From Sinomonas atrocyanea (GTDB lineage Bacteria; Actinomycetota; Actinomycetes; Actinomycetales; Micrococcaceae), in the NCBI RefSeq assembly GCF_030812675.1, contig NZ_JAUSTE010000007.1, positions 62,001 to 126,000 of the forward strand: 64,000 bases of DNA. Direction: 5' to 3'. The notes beneath the pieces were generated by a model. That model was not told the origin of the DNA. It made no database searches and saw only the letters and a list, made by a program, of their open reading frames with translations. Below, in pieces: positions 19,160 to 27,671 of this stretch (positions are counted from its first letter, which is position 1; each line of letters opens with the position of its first letter). The position numbers and the translations under genes were made by a program.

Positions 19160-19819
19160 ATGACCTTTGAGACCATCGCCGCCCGCGCCGTCCTGCTGGA
19201 CATGGACGGCACCCTGGTGAACTCCGACGCCGTGGTGGAGCGCCTCTGGGCCGAGTGGGCCGCCGAGCACGGCCTCGCCTGGGCCACCGTGGAGCCGCTC
19301 ATCCACGGCCGGCAGGGCTGGCTCACCATGTCCCTGCTGCTGCCCGACCGGCCGCACGCCGAGAACCTCGCCGACGAGGCCCGCATGCTCGACGCGTCCC
19401 GCGAGGACGTGGCCGGGGTGGTGCCGGTCCCGGGCGCCGCGGACCTCCTCGCGGCGCTCGCGGGCATCCCCCACACCCTCGTCACCTCGGCGGACGACGA
19501 CCTCGCGCGCCGCCGCATGGCGGCCGCCGGGCTGCCCTTCCCCGACCTCGCCGTCACCGCGGAGCTGGTCGCCGCGAGCAAGCCCGACCCGGAGGGCTTC
19601 CTCCTCGCAGCCTCGCAGCTCGGTGCGCTCCCGGGGGAATGCCTCGTCCTCGAGGACTCCGAGGCCGGGATCATGGCGGGGCTCGCCGCCGGGGCGAGGG
19701 TGCTCGGCATCGGCGAGCGCGCGGCGTCGTACTCGCCGACCTACTGGGCCGCGGACCTCACCGGCGTGGCGCTCGCCAGGACCGACGACGGCGCCGCCCT
19801 CCTCACGCTCGCGGGCTGA
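19160..19819 (+). CDS. HAD-family sugar phosphatase-like hydrolase
   Basis: This 219-aa cytosolic phosphatase has the HAD motif I LLDMDGTLVNSD, a helical cap, motif II in LVTSADDD, motif III Lys in SKPDPEGF and motif IV LEDSEAGIMAG. This is the pattern of HAD-IA sugar phosphatases (mannitol-1-, glycerol- or 2-deoxyglucose-6-phosphatase group). The ATG at 19160 with AGGAGGA is preferred over an upstream ATG at 19130. It is divergent from the amino-sugar regulator, so it may remove excess sugar phosphates (inference). Confidence 0.85.
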   Translation: MTFETIAARAVLLDMDGTLVNSDAVVERLWAEWAAEHGLAWATVEPLIHGRQGWLTMSLLLPDRPHAENLADEARMLDASREDVAGVVPVPGAADLLAALAGIPHTLVTSADDDLARRRMAAAGLPFPDLAVTAELVAASKPDPEGFLLAASQLGALPGECLVLEDSEAGIMAGLAAGARVLGIGERAASYSPTYWAADLTGVALARTDDGAALLTLAG

Positions 19820-19858
19820 GGGTTTCGGCTCCGCTCACCCCGCCGGGCCCCCGCCCGG

Positions 19859-20200
19859 CTACTTCGGCGGCAGGGACGCGGCATACTCGACGCCGATCCG
19901 GACCCAGCGGGCGAGGTCCTCGTCCGAGGCGACCGCGGCGTCGTCCACGCGCAGCCAGCCGTCCAGGGACCGGCCGCGCATCACCGCGCGCTCGGCCCCC
20001 GGCTCGGCGCACAGGGCGCCGCTCGAGGCCGGGTCGGCGCGCAGGAGCAGTCCGCCCTGCGCCGACGCGCTCACGGCCATGTTCCCGCCGATCAGGAAGG
20101 CGAGCCCGCCGAACATCTGCTGCTCCGTCGCGCCGCGGGCGCCGTCGATGCCGGCCAGGACAGCGCGGATGCGGTCCGCCAGCTCGTTGCAGTACACCAC
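19859..20200 (-). CDS. TfoX N-terminal domain protein
   Basis: This 113-aa single-domain protein of the TfoX/Sxy family carries the typical MFGGLAFLIGGNMAVSAS block, preceded by helical ELADRIRAVL. The start is a GTG at 20200. Sxy regulates competence in some proteobacteria, but the function of these short actinobacterial homologues is not known. It converges on the HAD gene with a 39-nt gap. Confidence 0.83.
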   Translation of the reverse strand: MVYCNELADRIRAVLAGIDGARGATEQQMFGGLAFLIGGNMAVSASAQGGLLLRADPASSGALCAEPGAERAVMRGRSLDGWLRVDDAAVASDEDLARWVRIGVEYAASLPPK

Positions 20201-20300
20201 GCGCCCATGGTCGCAGCGGTGCCGTCCGCGGACAATGGGTGACCGCGGCGGTTCCCGGGTACGAGAACCAGCGTTGGACGAGGCGATTCAGGAGGATTAC

Positions 20301-21161
20301 ATGGCAACCACGGCAGCAGTGCTCGGGACCGGCATCATGGGCGCGGGGATGGCGAAGAACCTCGCGAAGGCGGGCTTCGACGTCGTCGTCTGGAACCGCA
20401 GCCACGACAAGGCGGCGGCGCTCGCGGACAGCGTCTCGCGGGTCGCCGGGAGCGCCAGGGAAGCGGTGGCGGACGCGGACATCGTGGTGACCATGCTCTT
20501 CGACGAGGCCGCCGTGAGGGACGTCATGGCCGATGCGCTGCCCGCCATGAAGGACGCGGCCGTGTGGGTGCAGAGCGCCACGATCGGTGTGGACGGCGCC
20601 CAGAGGCTCGCCGAGCAGGCCCGGTCCGCGCGCGTCGCCTTCGTGGACGCGCCGGTGGTCGGCACCCGGCAGCCGGCCGAGGAGGGGACCCTCACGGTGA
20701 TGGCGGGATGCGCACCCGAGCTGCGCGACGCCGTCGCCCCCGTGTTCGAGGCTGTCGGCGCGAAGACGGTGTGGGTCGGCGACGAGCCCGGCGACGGGCA
20801 GCGGCTCAAGCTCGTGATGAACTCGTGGGTGCTCACGATCGTGGGCGGCACGGCGCAGGCGGTCGGCCTCGCCCGCGGCCTCGGCATCGACCCGCAGCTG
20901 TTCCTCGACTCGATCGCCGGCGGCGGGACGGACAGCCCGTACGCGCAGCTGAAGGGCAAGGCCATGCTCGCCGGCGAGTTCCCGCCCGCGTTCCCGCTCG
21001 ACGGTGCCGCGAAGGACGCCGGCCTCATCGCCGACGCCCTGCGCGCCGCCGGAGTCAGCCCGGTGCTCATGGACGCGCTGCGGGACCGCTTCGAGGCTGG
21101 CATCGCCGCGGGGCACGGGGGCGAGGACATGGCCTCCGTCGTGGAGGCGTTCAGGGAGTAG
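20301..21161 (+). CDS. 3-hydroxyisobutyrate dehydrogenase-family NAD(P) oxidoreductase
   Basis: This 286-aa cytosolic beta-hydroxyacid dehydrogenase has the nucleotide motif VLGTGIMGAGMAKNLAKAG at the N-terminus, the substrate-binding block FVDAPVVGTRQPAEEGTLTVMAG, and the catalytic Lys in GQRLKLVMNSW. Length and motifs fit hydroxyisobutyrate/glyoxylate-succinic semialdehyde reductases; the substrate is not defined. The ATG at 20301 has a strong AGGAGG ribosome binding site. It stands as a single gene. Confidence 0.88.
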   Translation: MATTAAVLGTGIMGAGMAKNLAKAGFDVVVWNRSHDKAAALADSVSRVAGSAREAVADADIVVTMLFDEAAVRDVMADALPAMKDAAVWVQSATIGVDGAQRLAEQARSARVAFVDAPVVGTRQPAEEGTLTVMAGCAPELRDAVAPVFEAVGAKTVWVGDEPGDGQRLKLVMNSWVLTIVGGTAQAVGLARGLGIDPQLFLDSIAGGGTDSPYAQLKGKAMLAGEFPPAFPLDGAAKDAGLIADALRAAGVSPVLMDALRDRFEAGIAAGHGGEDMASVVEAFRE

Positions 21162-21218
21162 CGCGCGCCCGCCGGAAGCCGCCGGCGGCCCAGTCCGGCG
21201 GTCGGGGCCAAGCCGGCC

Positions 21219-21887
21219 TCAGGACCGCGCCCGGCGGTACGAGTACTCCCGCAGCCGGCGGGTCCAGCCGTAGGTCCCGGCCGTGGGCAGCGGGTTGAGC
21301 AGCGGGTCGAAGCGCAGCGCGCTGTCCCGCACGGCACCATCGTCCCCGAGCGCGGGCGTCAGGTGCAGGGCGCCGAAGCGGTGCCAGCGGCCCAGCGGCG
21401 TGGCCCAGGACAGTGCCAGGGTCCACGTCGCGCTGTCCCGGAGGCGGCCCGGCGCCCCCGGGTCGGGGCCGAGCGTCCGCGCCCCGAGGAGCACCGGCCC
21501 GCGCGAACCGCGGTACGGCATGAGCGAGGTCAGCCGGGCGGCCCCGGCCGTGCGGTGCGCCGTCAGGCAGAAGCGGCCGGGCACCCGCCATCCGGTCGAG
21601 GCGAGCAGGAGGTCCGCGGCGCCGTCGTCCGTGGGGAAGCGCAGCGCGAGCCCGAGGATGTCCGGCCAGCCGGACGGCAGGCCGAGCGAGCGGGAGAGCC
21701 GGGCCGCCACCGTCCGCGAGGAGGGGGTGTCGAGGAACGGGATGCCCGCGGCGCCCCCGGTGATCTCGAGCGTCCCGTTCATCAGCACGCCCTGCGGGTG
21801 GATCGGGCGGTCCGGCCGGAGCGCCTTCACAGCGCCGAAGCCGGCGGCGAAGAGGCGTCCGAAGGAGGTGGTCAGACGGTGGGCCAT
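21219..21887 (-). CDS. Small catalase-fold-like protein
   Basis: This 222-aa soluble protein resembles the core of heme catalases in order of elements. HPQGVLMNGTLEITG parallels the catalase HAKG-x-x-x-x-G-x-F segment with its distal His. LGLPSGWPDILGLALRFP parallels the stretch with G-x-A-x-K-F. A late RLREYSY could hold a Tyr like the proximal heme ligand (R-x-x-x-Y). It lacks the rest of a roughly 480-aa catalase. It may be a heme-binding mini-catalase-like protein or simply share the fold. Relatives are often annotated only as hypothetical or 'phosphodiesterase'. Confidence 0.5.
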   Translation of the reverse strand: MAHRLTTSFGRLFAAGFGAVKALRPDRPIHPQGVLMNGTLEITGGAAGIPFLDTPSSRTVAARLSRSLGLPSGWPDILGLALRFPTDDGAADLLLASTGWRVPGRFCLTAHRTAGAARLTSLMPYRGSRGPVLLGARTLGPDPGAPGRLRDSATWTLALSWATPLGRWHRFGALHLTPALGDDGAVRDSALRFDPLLNPLPTAGTYGWTRRLREYSYRRARS

Positions 21888-21948
21888 GGGAACGTCCCTC
21901 TCTGGGTCAGCGGTGCGGCAGGAGCCGGTGGGTCACCCGGCCGCCGTC

Positions 21949-21961
21949 TGGGTAATACCCA
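21949..21961. promoter_or_regulatory. TGGGTAATACCCA palindrome in a divergent promoter region
   Basis: A perfect 13-bp odd palindrome lies midway between the divergent catalase-like gene (start 21887) and the DJ-1/PfpI gene (start 21995). Its AT core could overlap a -10 element. A second small palindrome, GGGTCACCC, is at 21930-21938. No cognate regulator is encoded next to it. Confidence 0.4.
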
Positions 21962-21994
21962 CCCGCATCCCAGCAATCGGCACATGGAGGAAGT

Positions 21995-22705
21995 ATGAGC
22001 AGGATCCTGATGATCGTCACCGGCGCCACGGAGCTCCGCCTCGCCGACGGCACCTCGCATCCCACCGGCTTCTGGGCCGAGGAGCTCGCCACGGCCCACC
22101 GTGAACTGACCCGCGCCGGGCACTCCGTCGTCATCGCGACGCCGGACGGCGTGACCCCCACCCCGGATGCGGTCAGCCTCGACGCCGAGCAGGTCGGCTC
22201 CCAGGAGAAGGCCGACGAGCTCGCCGCCTACCTGCGCGAGATCTCCGGGGAGCTCGAGGCCGCCGTGCCCATCTCCTCGGTGGACGTCTCCGAGTTCGAC
22301 GCGGTGGTGCTCCCGGGCGGCCACGGCCCCATGACCGACCTCGCGTTCGACGCCCAGACCGGCCGCGTGCTCGCGGCGGCGAACGCGGCGGGCACGGTCA
22401 TCGCGCCGTTCTGCCACGGTCCCGCCGCGCTCCTGGCCGCCAAGGCCGAGGACGGCACCAACGTGTTCGCCGGGCGCAGGGTGACGGCCTTCACGGACGA
22501 GGAGGAGCGTACCGGCGGCACCGGCGAGAAGACGCCCTGGTGGGTCGAGTCCGCGCTGCGCGACGCGGGCCTCGAGGTCGAGACGGCGCCCGCCTGGAGC
22601 GACCACGTCGTGGTGGACGGGAACCTCATCTCGGGCCAGAACCCCCAGTCGAGCGCCTCGGTGGCCCGAGAGGTGATCGACGCCCTCGGGCGCGGCGCCA
22701 GCTGA
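21995..22705 (+). CDS. DJ-1/PfpI-superfamily (class I glutamine amidotransferase-like) protein
   Basis: This 236-aa cytosolic protein has the flavodoxin-like DJ-1 fold. The nucleophile elbow is APFCHGPAALL with the reactive Cys and following His, a Glu is found in DAVVLPGGHGP's neighbourhood, and the typical cap region TAFTDEEE follows. The group includes Hsp31-like glyoxalase/deglycase enzymes and stress chaperones. The ATG at 21995 follows GGAGG. It is divergent from the catalase-like gene, so both may act in stress defence (inference). Confidence 0.87.
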   Translation: MSRILMIVTGATELRLADGTSHPTGFWAEELATAHRELTRAGHSVVIATPDGVTPTPDAVSLDAEQVGSQEKADELAAYLREISGELEAAVPISSVDVSEFDAVVLPGGHGPMTDLAFDAQTGRVLAAANAAGTVIAPFCHGPAALLAAKAEDGTNVFAGRRVTAFTDEEERTGGTGEKTPWWVESALRDAGLEVETAPAWSDHVVVDGNLISGQNPQSSASVAREVIDALGRGAS

Positions 22706-22806
22706 GTGCCGCGGCCGGGCGCGCCCCGCTGGGCACCGAGGTGCTTGGCGGGGCGCGCTCTGCCTGCTTGACTGCCACCAGCGCACCCGACCCCGAAGGA
22801 GTCCGC

Positions 22807-23928
22807 ATGCCCGCCTCCCGCACCATCCGCGGCGCCGTCCTGAACACCCTGGGCGCCGAGCCGCCCTACGCGGACTCCCGCCCCATCACGGTGGACGAGC
22901 TCGAGCTGGAGGGCCCCGGGCCCGGCGAGCTGATGGTCCGCATCGAGGCGGCGGGGCTGTGCCACTCCGACCTCTCGGTGGTCAACGGCTCCCGCCCCCG
23001 CCCCCTGCCCATGCTCCTGGGGCACGAGGCCGCCGGCATCGTCGAGGAGGTCGGCGAGGGCGTGGAGTCCGTGCGCCCCGGACAGCGCGTCGTGATGACC
23101 TTCCTGCCCCGCTGCGGCGAATGCTCCGCGTGCGCCACGGACGGCCGGCTGCCGTGCGAGCGGGGGAGCGCGGCGAACACGGCCGGGACGCTCCTCACCG
23201 GCACCCGGCGGCTGCGCCGCTCCGGGGAGACCGTCCAGCACCACTTAGGGGTCTCCGGCTTCGCGACCCACGCCGTGGTGGACGAGCGGTCCGTGGTCCC
23301 CGTCGGCGACGACGTCCCGCCCCACGTCGCGGCCCTGCTCGGCTGCGCGGTGCTCACGGGAGGCGGGGCGCTGCTGAACGCGGGCAGGATCACTCCCGAG
23401 ACCACGGTCGCCGTGGTGGGCCTCGGGGGCGTGGGCATGGCCGGGCTGCTCACGGCCCTCGCCACGGGGTGCCCGGTCGTGGCGGTGGACGCGCAGGAGT
23501 CCAAGCTCGAGACCGCCCGCGCGTGGGGCGCAGCGGAGGCGCTCACCCCGGCCCAGGCCCTCGAGCGGGGCGTGCAGGCTGACGTGGTCCTCGAGGCGGT
23601 GGGCCATCCGCGGGCGTTCGAGACCGCGTACCGGCTGCTCGGCCTCGGCGGGACGCTCGTGACCGTCGGGCTGCCCGCCCCCGGCGCGACCGCTCAGATC
23701 GAGCCGCTGCAGCTGACCGCGAAGGCCCAGACCGTGGTGGGCAGCTACCTCGGCTCGGCGGTGCCCAAGCGCGATGTGCCCGCATTCGAGCGGCTCTGGC
23801 GCGAGGGCCGCCTCCCGCTCGAGCGGCTGGTGTCGCGCCGGATCGGCCTCGAGGAGATCAACGAGGGCATGGATGCGCTCGCCTCGGGCTCGGTGATCCG
23901 CCAGGTCGTGACGTTCGACGGCGTGTAG
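22807..23928 (+). CDS. Zn-dependent alcohol dehydrogenase (class III-like MDR)
   Basis: This 373-aa medium-chain dehydrogenase binds catalytic Zn through LCHSDL (Cys) and GHEAAG (His-Glu). The structural Zn lobe is CGECSACATDGRLPC with four Cys. The NAD motif is VVGLGGVGMAGL. An AAGGAG ribosome binding site precedes the ATG at 22807. Length and the R-G-A-V-L start resemble alcohol or S-hydroxymethyl mycothiol/glutathione-type dehydrogenases. The substrate cannot be fixed from sequence. Confidence 0.88.
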   Translation: MPASRTIRGAVLNTLGAEPPYADSRPITVDELELEGPGPGELMVRIEAAGLCHSDLSVVNGSRPRPLPMLLGHEAAGIVEEVGEGVESVRPGQRVVMTFLPRCGECSACATDGRLPCERGSAANTAGTLLTGTRRLRRSGETVQHHLGVSGFATHAVVDERSVVPVGDDVPPHVAALLGCAVLTGGGALLNAGRITPETTVAVVGLGGVGMAGLLTALATGCPVVAVDAQESKLETARAWGAAEALTPAQALERGVQADVVLEAVGHPRAFETAYRLLGLGGTLVTVGLPAPGATAQIEPLQLTAKAQTVVGSYLGSAVPKRDVPAFERLWREGRLPLERLVSRRIGLEEINEGMDALASGSVIRQVVTFDGV

Positions 23929-23970
23929 CGGCTGCCGCGCAGGCCTCGCCTCCGCGCTGCCTCGCGGGGC

Positions 23971-25497
23971 TCAGGCGTGGTCGTCGAGGAAGCGGGTCCA
24001 CTCGCGCCGGAATCCGGCGCGGGCCTCGGCGGCACGCAGCTCCTCGAGGGCGTGGAGCCGGCCGAAGCTGAACGCGCTCTCCCCGTCGGCCTGGGCGGCG
24101 GCCGCGAGCTCGAGCAGGTGGGCCCTGCTCACCACGGTGTCCTGCAGCTCCCCGAGGGTGTCCTGGAGGCGCTCGGCGGACGCCGCGAGCTTCTTGGCGC
24201 GCTTGCCGAGCACCGGTTCGGCAGCCTCGCCCGCGTAGCGCAGCCGCTTGGCGCTCTTGCGCACCTCGTGGAGGGCCGCGTCGAGGGCGTCCACATCGAG
24301 GGGGTCGGCGTCCTCGAGCTCCTCGGCCGCCCGGACGGCGTCCTGCAGCCGCCCGACGTCCTTCGCGAGACGGCGCGCCACCGCCTTCCGTGCCGGCTTC
24401 CGGCCGCGGTCCACGAGCGGGGGCGCGTCGAGGAAGGCGTCGAGCGAGTCCAGGAGGCGGAAGTAGCGCTCGCTGTCCAAGGCGACCAGGCCGGCGTCGT
24501 GCGCCTGCCGGTAGCGGAAGTCCGACTCCTCCTCGATCCGGCGCACCACCGGCCCGAGCAGCAGCGCGTGCGGCTGGTCGCCGGCGAGGGCGGTCAGGCG
24601 CCCGCGCATGACTTCGACGTCGCGCGCCTGCCCGACGGTGCCCGCGAGCCACTGGAGCTCGTCGCGGAGCCGGTTCGCGGCGTCCGCGTCGACGAATTTC
24701 CTGAACGATGCGAGGGCCGAGCGCATGCGGCGTGCGCTGACGCGGAGCTGGTGCACGGCATCGGGCGCGTCGAGCCGGACGCCGGGGTCGTGGGCCAGGA
24801 GCGCCTCGGCGTGCCGGCGCACGTAGGCCACGAGCACGACGCCGGCTTCCCCCTTCCGCTCGGGCCCCGCCTGCTGCTCGGACGGGTGCTGGAGCGCGGG
24901 CCCGAGGGCGCGGACGAGCTTGGAGGGGAGCGCGGCGGGGTGGATCCCGTCGGCGGCGAGCAGCTCGTCGGCCGCCTCGAGCAGGTCCTCGCTGCCCGTG
25001 ACGAGCTCGAGTTCCCATTCGCGCCACCGCTGGCCCGGGCCGATGCCGGGCGGGACCTGGGACTCGACGTGGTCGTCGCTGAACTCGGCGAGGACCCCGC
25101 CGGCGGCGTCGAAGAGCTCGGTCGCGGTGCGGCGGGTGGACAGGCGGGCGATCGGCACGAGGCCGGCGCCGCGGGTGTGGGCGCCCACCAGCCCGCGGAA
25201 CCTGTCCGGCACCGTGGCGGTGTCCAGACGGAGGGGCTCGTGGAGCTCCTGCCGGGCGCCCGAGTCCGCGGGGAGCTTGAGGTGCCAGCCCGCGTCCGGA
25301 CCGCCTGTCCGGCGCCGCAGCGTGATGCGGTGCCGGGCGAGGGCGAAGTCCTGGGTGTCGAAGTACACGGCGTCGAGCAGGCGCGTCTGGGGCGTGCCGA
25401 TCCGTTCGACGCCGGGGAGCCCGGCGAGGGAGGGGACAGGCGTGTCCGCGTCGACGCTGTACTTGCGTTCCACCTCGAGGGCGTCCTGGCCGGCCAT
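23971..25497 (-). CDS. CYTH-CHAD domain fusion protein
   Basis: This 508-aa cytosolic protein has an N-terminal CYTH domain (about residues 7-205) with the signature EVERKYSV and charged beta-strands (ITLRRRTGG, WHLKLPAD), the triphosphate-tunnel fold that binds polyphosphate-like substrates. The C-terminal CHAD domain (about 225-505) is all helical, with conserved basic and His residues (PDAVHQLRVSARRMRSAL, LHEVRKSAKRLRYAGE). CYTH-CHAD fusions are linked with polyphosphate binding or hydrolysis. The gene ends 42 nt from the convergent alcohol dehydrogenase. Confidence 0.92.
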   Translation of the reverse strand: MAGQDALEVERKYSVDADTPVPSLAGLPGVERIGTPQTRLLDAVYFDTQDFALARHRITLRRRTGGPDAGWHLKLPADSGARQELHEPLRLDTATVPDRFRGLVGAHTRGAGLVPIARLSTRRTATELFDAAGGVLAEFSDDHVESQVPPGIGPGQRWREWELELVTGSEDLLEAADELLAADGIHPAALPSKLVRALGPALQHPSEQQAGPERKGEAGVVLVAYVRRHAEALLAHDPGVRLDAPDAVHQLRVSARRMRSALASFRKFVDADAANRLRDELQWLAGTVGQARDVEVMRGRLTALAGDQPHALLLGPVVRRIEEESDFRYRQAHDAGLVALDSERYFRLLDSLDAFLDAPPLVDRGRKPARKAVARRLAKDVGRLQDAVRAAEELEDADPLDVDALDAALHEVRKSAKRLRYAGEAAEPVLGKRAKKLAASAERLQDTLGELQDTVVSRAHLLELAAAAQADGESAFSFGRLHALEELRAAEARAGFRREWTRFLDDHA

Positions 25498-25506
25498 GGG
25501 CCCAGC

Positions 25507-25935
25507 CTACGGGGGCCCGGTGGGCAGCGCACCGGGCGGGGCCGCGGGGGGCGGGGCTGCTGCCGCGTAGGCGGCGGCGATCCCGGGGGCGACCGCCTGG
25601 AAGACGGTGGCACCGCCGGGCATGACCATGTAGGCGAGGAACTCCTCGTCGAAAGTGGTGATGCCCGCATCGACGGCATCGAGCTTGGCCTGGACGAGCG
25701 CGGAGAGCTGGCGCCAGCCGCGCCGGGCGGCCTCCTGTGCGTGGGGCAGGTCGGACGTCGCGGCCGGGAGGGCGAGGAGGAAGTGGTGGCCGCCGGAGCG
25801 GAAGGTGATCCTGGTCTTTCCGCGCTCGGAGGCGAACCGGATCCCGGTGGCCCCGGCGGAGGCGAGCATCGTCTGGATCTCGGCCTGGGAGGCCGAGCAG
25901 GTGACGGAGGCCCCGCGGATGTAGTTGCTTCTCAT
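25507..25935 (-). CDS. Conserved hypothetical protein
   Basis: The protein is 142 aa from an ATG at 25935. I do not recognise a named domain. The first 100 residues are mixed alpha/beta with three short hydrophobic patches (HHFLLALPAA, FLAYMVMPGG), and the C-terminus is Ala/Pro-rich. It ends 9 nt before CYTH-CHAD on the same strand (which it precedes), so they may share a transcript. The 106-nt gap 25936-26041 to the desaturase holds only a GC palindrome near 25946. Confidence 0.55.
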   Translation of the reverse strand: MRSNYIRGASVTCSASQAEIQTMLASAGATGIRFASERGKTRITFRSGGHHFLLALPAATSDLPHAQEAARRGWRQLSALVQAKLDAVDAGITTFDEEFLAYMVMPGGATVFQAVAPGIAAAYAAAAPPPAAPPGALPTGPP

Positions 25936-26041
25936 GGTGCGGAGTGCCCCCGGGGGCCGGCCCAGGTTCCGGGCGGCGATGTCGCAGCCTGCACAGTCGG
26001 CACCGCGCTGGAATGCGGTCTGCGCGCTGCAGGGTGGGACA

Positions 26042-27049
26042 TCACGCGCGCCGGTACTGGGCGGTGATGGGGCACTCGAACGGGTCGCGGGCGGCGAGCC
26101 CGACCCGGTTGAGGTAGGCGATGACGATCCCGTAGGAGCGCCACAGGGTCGTCTCCGTGTAGGGGACCGCGAGGGCGCGGCATTGTTCGCGCACGAGCCT
26201 GCGGGCACGGCCCAGGTGGGGCCGGGGCATGCTGGGGAAGAGGTGGTGCTCGACCTGGTAGTTCAGGCCGCCCATGAGCCAGGTGGCCCACCAGCCGCCG
26301 GCGATGTTGCGGGAGGTGCGGACCTGCTTGCTGAAGAAGTCGAGCCTCGCGTCCCGGGCGATCACCGGCATCCCCTTGTGGTTGGGGGCGAACGTGGCCC
26401 CCATGTAGAGGCCGAAGACGGCGACCTGGACGCCGAGGAACGCGAAGGCCATGCCGACGGGGAGGAGCCAGAAGAGCGGGACCAGCAGGAGCCCGAACCG
26501 GAGGGTGAGGAGGCCGAGCTCGGTCCATCGGCCGCGGACCGGTCCGCGGGAGAAGAGGTGGCGGAAGCTCAGGAAGTGCAGGTTGAGGCCCTCGAGCGTC
26601 AGCAGCGGGAAGAACAGCCAGCCCTGGTGCCGCGTGATGAGCCTGCGCAGGCCACGGGCCTGGGACGCGTCCTCCTCGATGAACGAGATGGTGTCCACCT
26701 CGATGTCCGGGTCGCGGCCCACCCGGTTCGGGTTGGCGTGGTGCCGGGAGTGCTTGGAGTCCCACCACGAGTAGCTCATCCCGACGACGGCGGCGAGGGC
26801 GCGGGCCAGCCTGTCGTTCGCGGGGCCGGTGGAGAGGATCTGCCGGTGGGCGGCCTCGTGGGCCATGAAGGCGACCTGGGTGAACAGGATGCCCAGCCCT
26901 GCGGCGATGAGGAGCTGGAACCAGCTCTCGCCGAGGAGGACGGAGCCGGTGAGGAAACCGCCCAGAACGGCCAGCAGTGCTCCGCCGAGGAGCGAGTAGA
27001 ACCACGGTGTGCGCCGCAGCAGGCCGTCGTCGCGCACCATCTGCGCCAC
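26042..27049 (-). CDS. Membrane fatty acid (acyl-CoA) desaturase, QxxHH type
   Basis: This 335-aa di-iron membrane enzyme introduces a double bond into fatty acyl chains. The three His boxes are complete: HEAAH, HSRHH and QVEHH, the last with the Gln of front-end/DesA3-like desaturases. Four hydrophobic segments frame the boxes. The listed start is GTG 27049, with ATG 27040 nine bases later. The frame stays open upstream to at least 27190 with a plausible N-terminal text (VSSPAVPS, TYTFPPLTKAYLHV) but no ATG/GTG/TTG. The true start could be a rare codon such as CTG 27145. Alternatively, TATACG near 27080 may be the promoter -10. Confidence 0.88.
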   Translation of the reverse strand: MAQMVRDDGLLRRTPWFYSLLGGALLAVLGGFLTGSVLLGESWFQLLIAAGLGILFTQVAFMAHEAAHRQILSTGPANDRLARALAAVVGMSYSWWDSKHSRHHANPNRVGRDPDIEVDTISFIEEDASQARGLRRLITRHQGWLFFPLLTLEGLNLHFLSFRHLFSRGPVRGRWTELGLLTLRFGLLLVPLFWLLPVGMAFAFLGVQVAVFGLYMGATFAPNHKGMPVIARDARLDFFSKQVRTSRNIAGGWWATWLMGGLNYQVEHHLFPSMPRPHLGRARRLVREQCRALAVPYTETTLWRSYGIVIAYLNRVGLAARDPFECPITAQYRRA

Positions 27050-27189
27050 GTGGAGGTAGGCCTTGGTCAGCGGCGGGAACGTATAGGTTCCTGCATGCGG
27101 CTGACGAGTCGAGGGGACTGCGGGGCTGGAGACTGTGGTTATCAGGCGACTTTCAGGTCTGGGGAGGGTGCTTGGAGTAGAAACGATGC

Positions 27190-27224
27190 CCGCGGGCGGG
27201 GCGCCGGCGGCGGCCCGCCCGCGG
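27190..27224 (-). terminator. cspA terminator hairpin
   Basis: A perfect 11-bp stem (CCGCGGGCGGG / CCCGCCCGCGG) with a 13-nt loop lies 12 nt past the cspA stop on the minus strand. A short T-rich stretch (CGTTTCTACT) follows. Confidence 0.7.
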
Positions 27225-27235
27225 CGTCGCTCATG

Positions 27236-27439
27236 TCAGAGGGCGCGGATGTTCGCAGCCTGCGGGCCCTTGGGGCCGCGCTCGGAATCGAACTCGACGC
27301 GCTGACCCTCTTCGAGGGAGCGGTAGCCGGACGAGTTGATGGCGCTGTAGTGGGCGAAGACGTCGGGGGTGCCGTCCTCAGGCGCGATGAAGCCGAAGCC
27401 CTTTTCGGAGTTGAACCATTTCACGGTGCCAGTGGCCAT
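27236..27439 (-). CDS. cspA: Cold-shock protein CspA
   Basis: This 67-aa single-stranded nucleic acid binding protein (cold-shock domain) contains both RNP motifs: [12 protein letters not shown] (RNP1) and VFAHYSAI (RNP2). It acts as an RNA chaperone. An AGAAGGAAAG ribosome binding site precedes the ATG at 27439. It has a long non-coding 5' region up to 27671 and its own terminator hairpin, so it is monocistronic. Confidence 0.96.
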   Translation of the reverse strand: MATGTVKWFNSEKGFGFIAPEDGTPDVFAHYSAINSSGYRSLEEGQRVEFDSERGPKGPQAANIRAL

Positions 27440-27671
27440 GTTGCTTTCCTTCTGTGTGGATGTGACCCCTGTGCAGGGGCCGGTTGCCGGGCCGACGACG
27501 TCGACGCGGACAGCTGTGGTGGTGGGGGAATGATGTGCGAGGCAGTGCGCGGTGCGGGCGTCCAAGAGCGGTCGCGGCCCGGCGGTCGAAGGCCTTGCGG
27601 CAAGAAGTCTGAGAGGCGCCCTCAATCTGAGGGGCGGTGACCAGCCGCTTTTCTGACAGCTGGCGTTTGTA
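27440..27671 (-). promoter_or_regulatory. Long 5' region of cspA
   Basis: These 232 nt separate cspA from the upstream membrane protein gene on the same strand. They hold an imperfect hairpin (27617-27636, CGCCCTCA / TGAGGGGCG) that may terminate the upstream gene. The rest is probably the promoter and untranslated leader. Long structured leaders are usual for cold-shock genes; I cannot place the -10 box with confidence. Confidence 0.45.
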
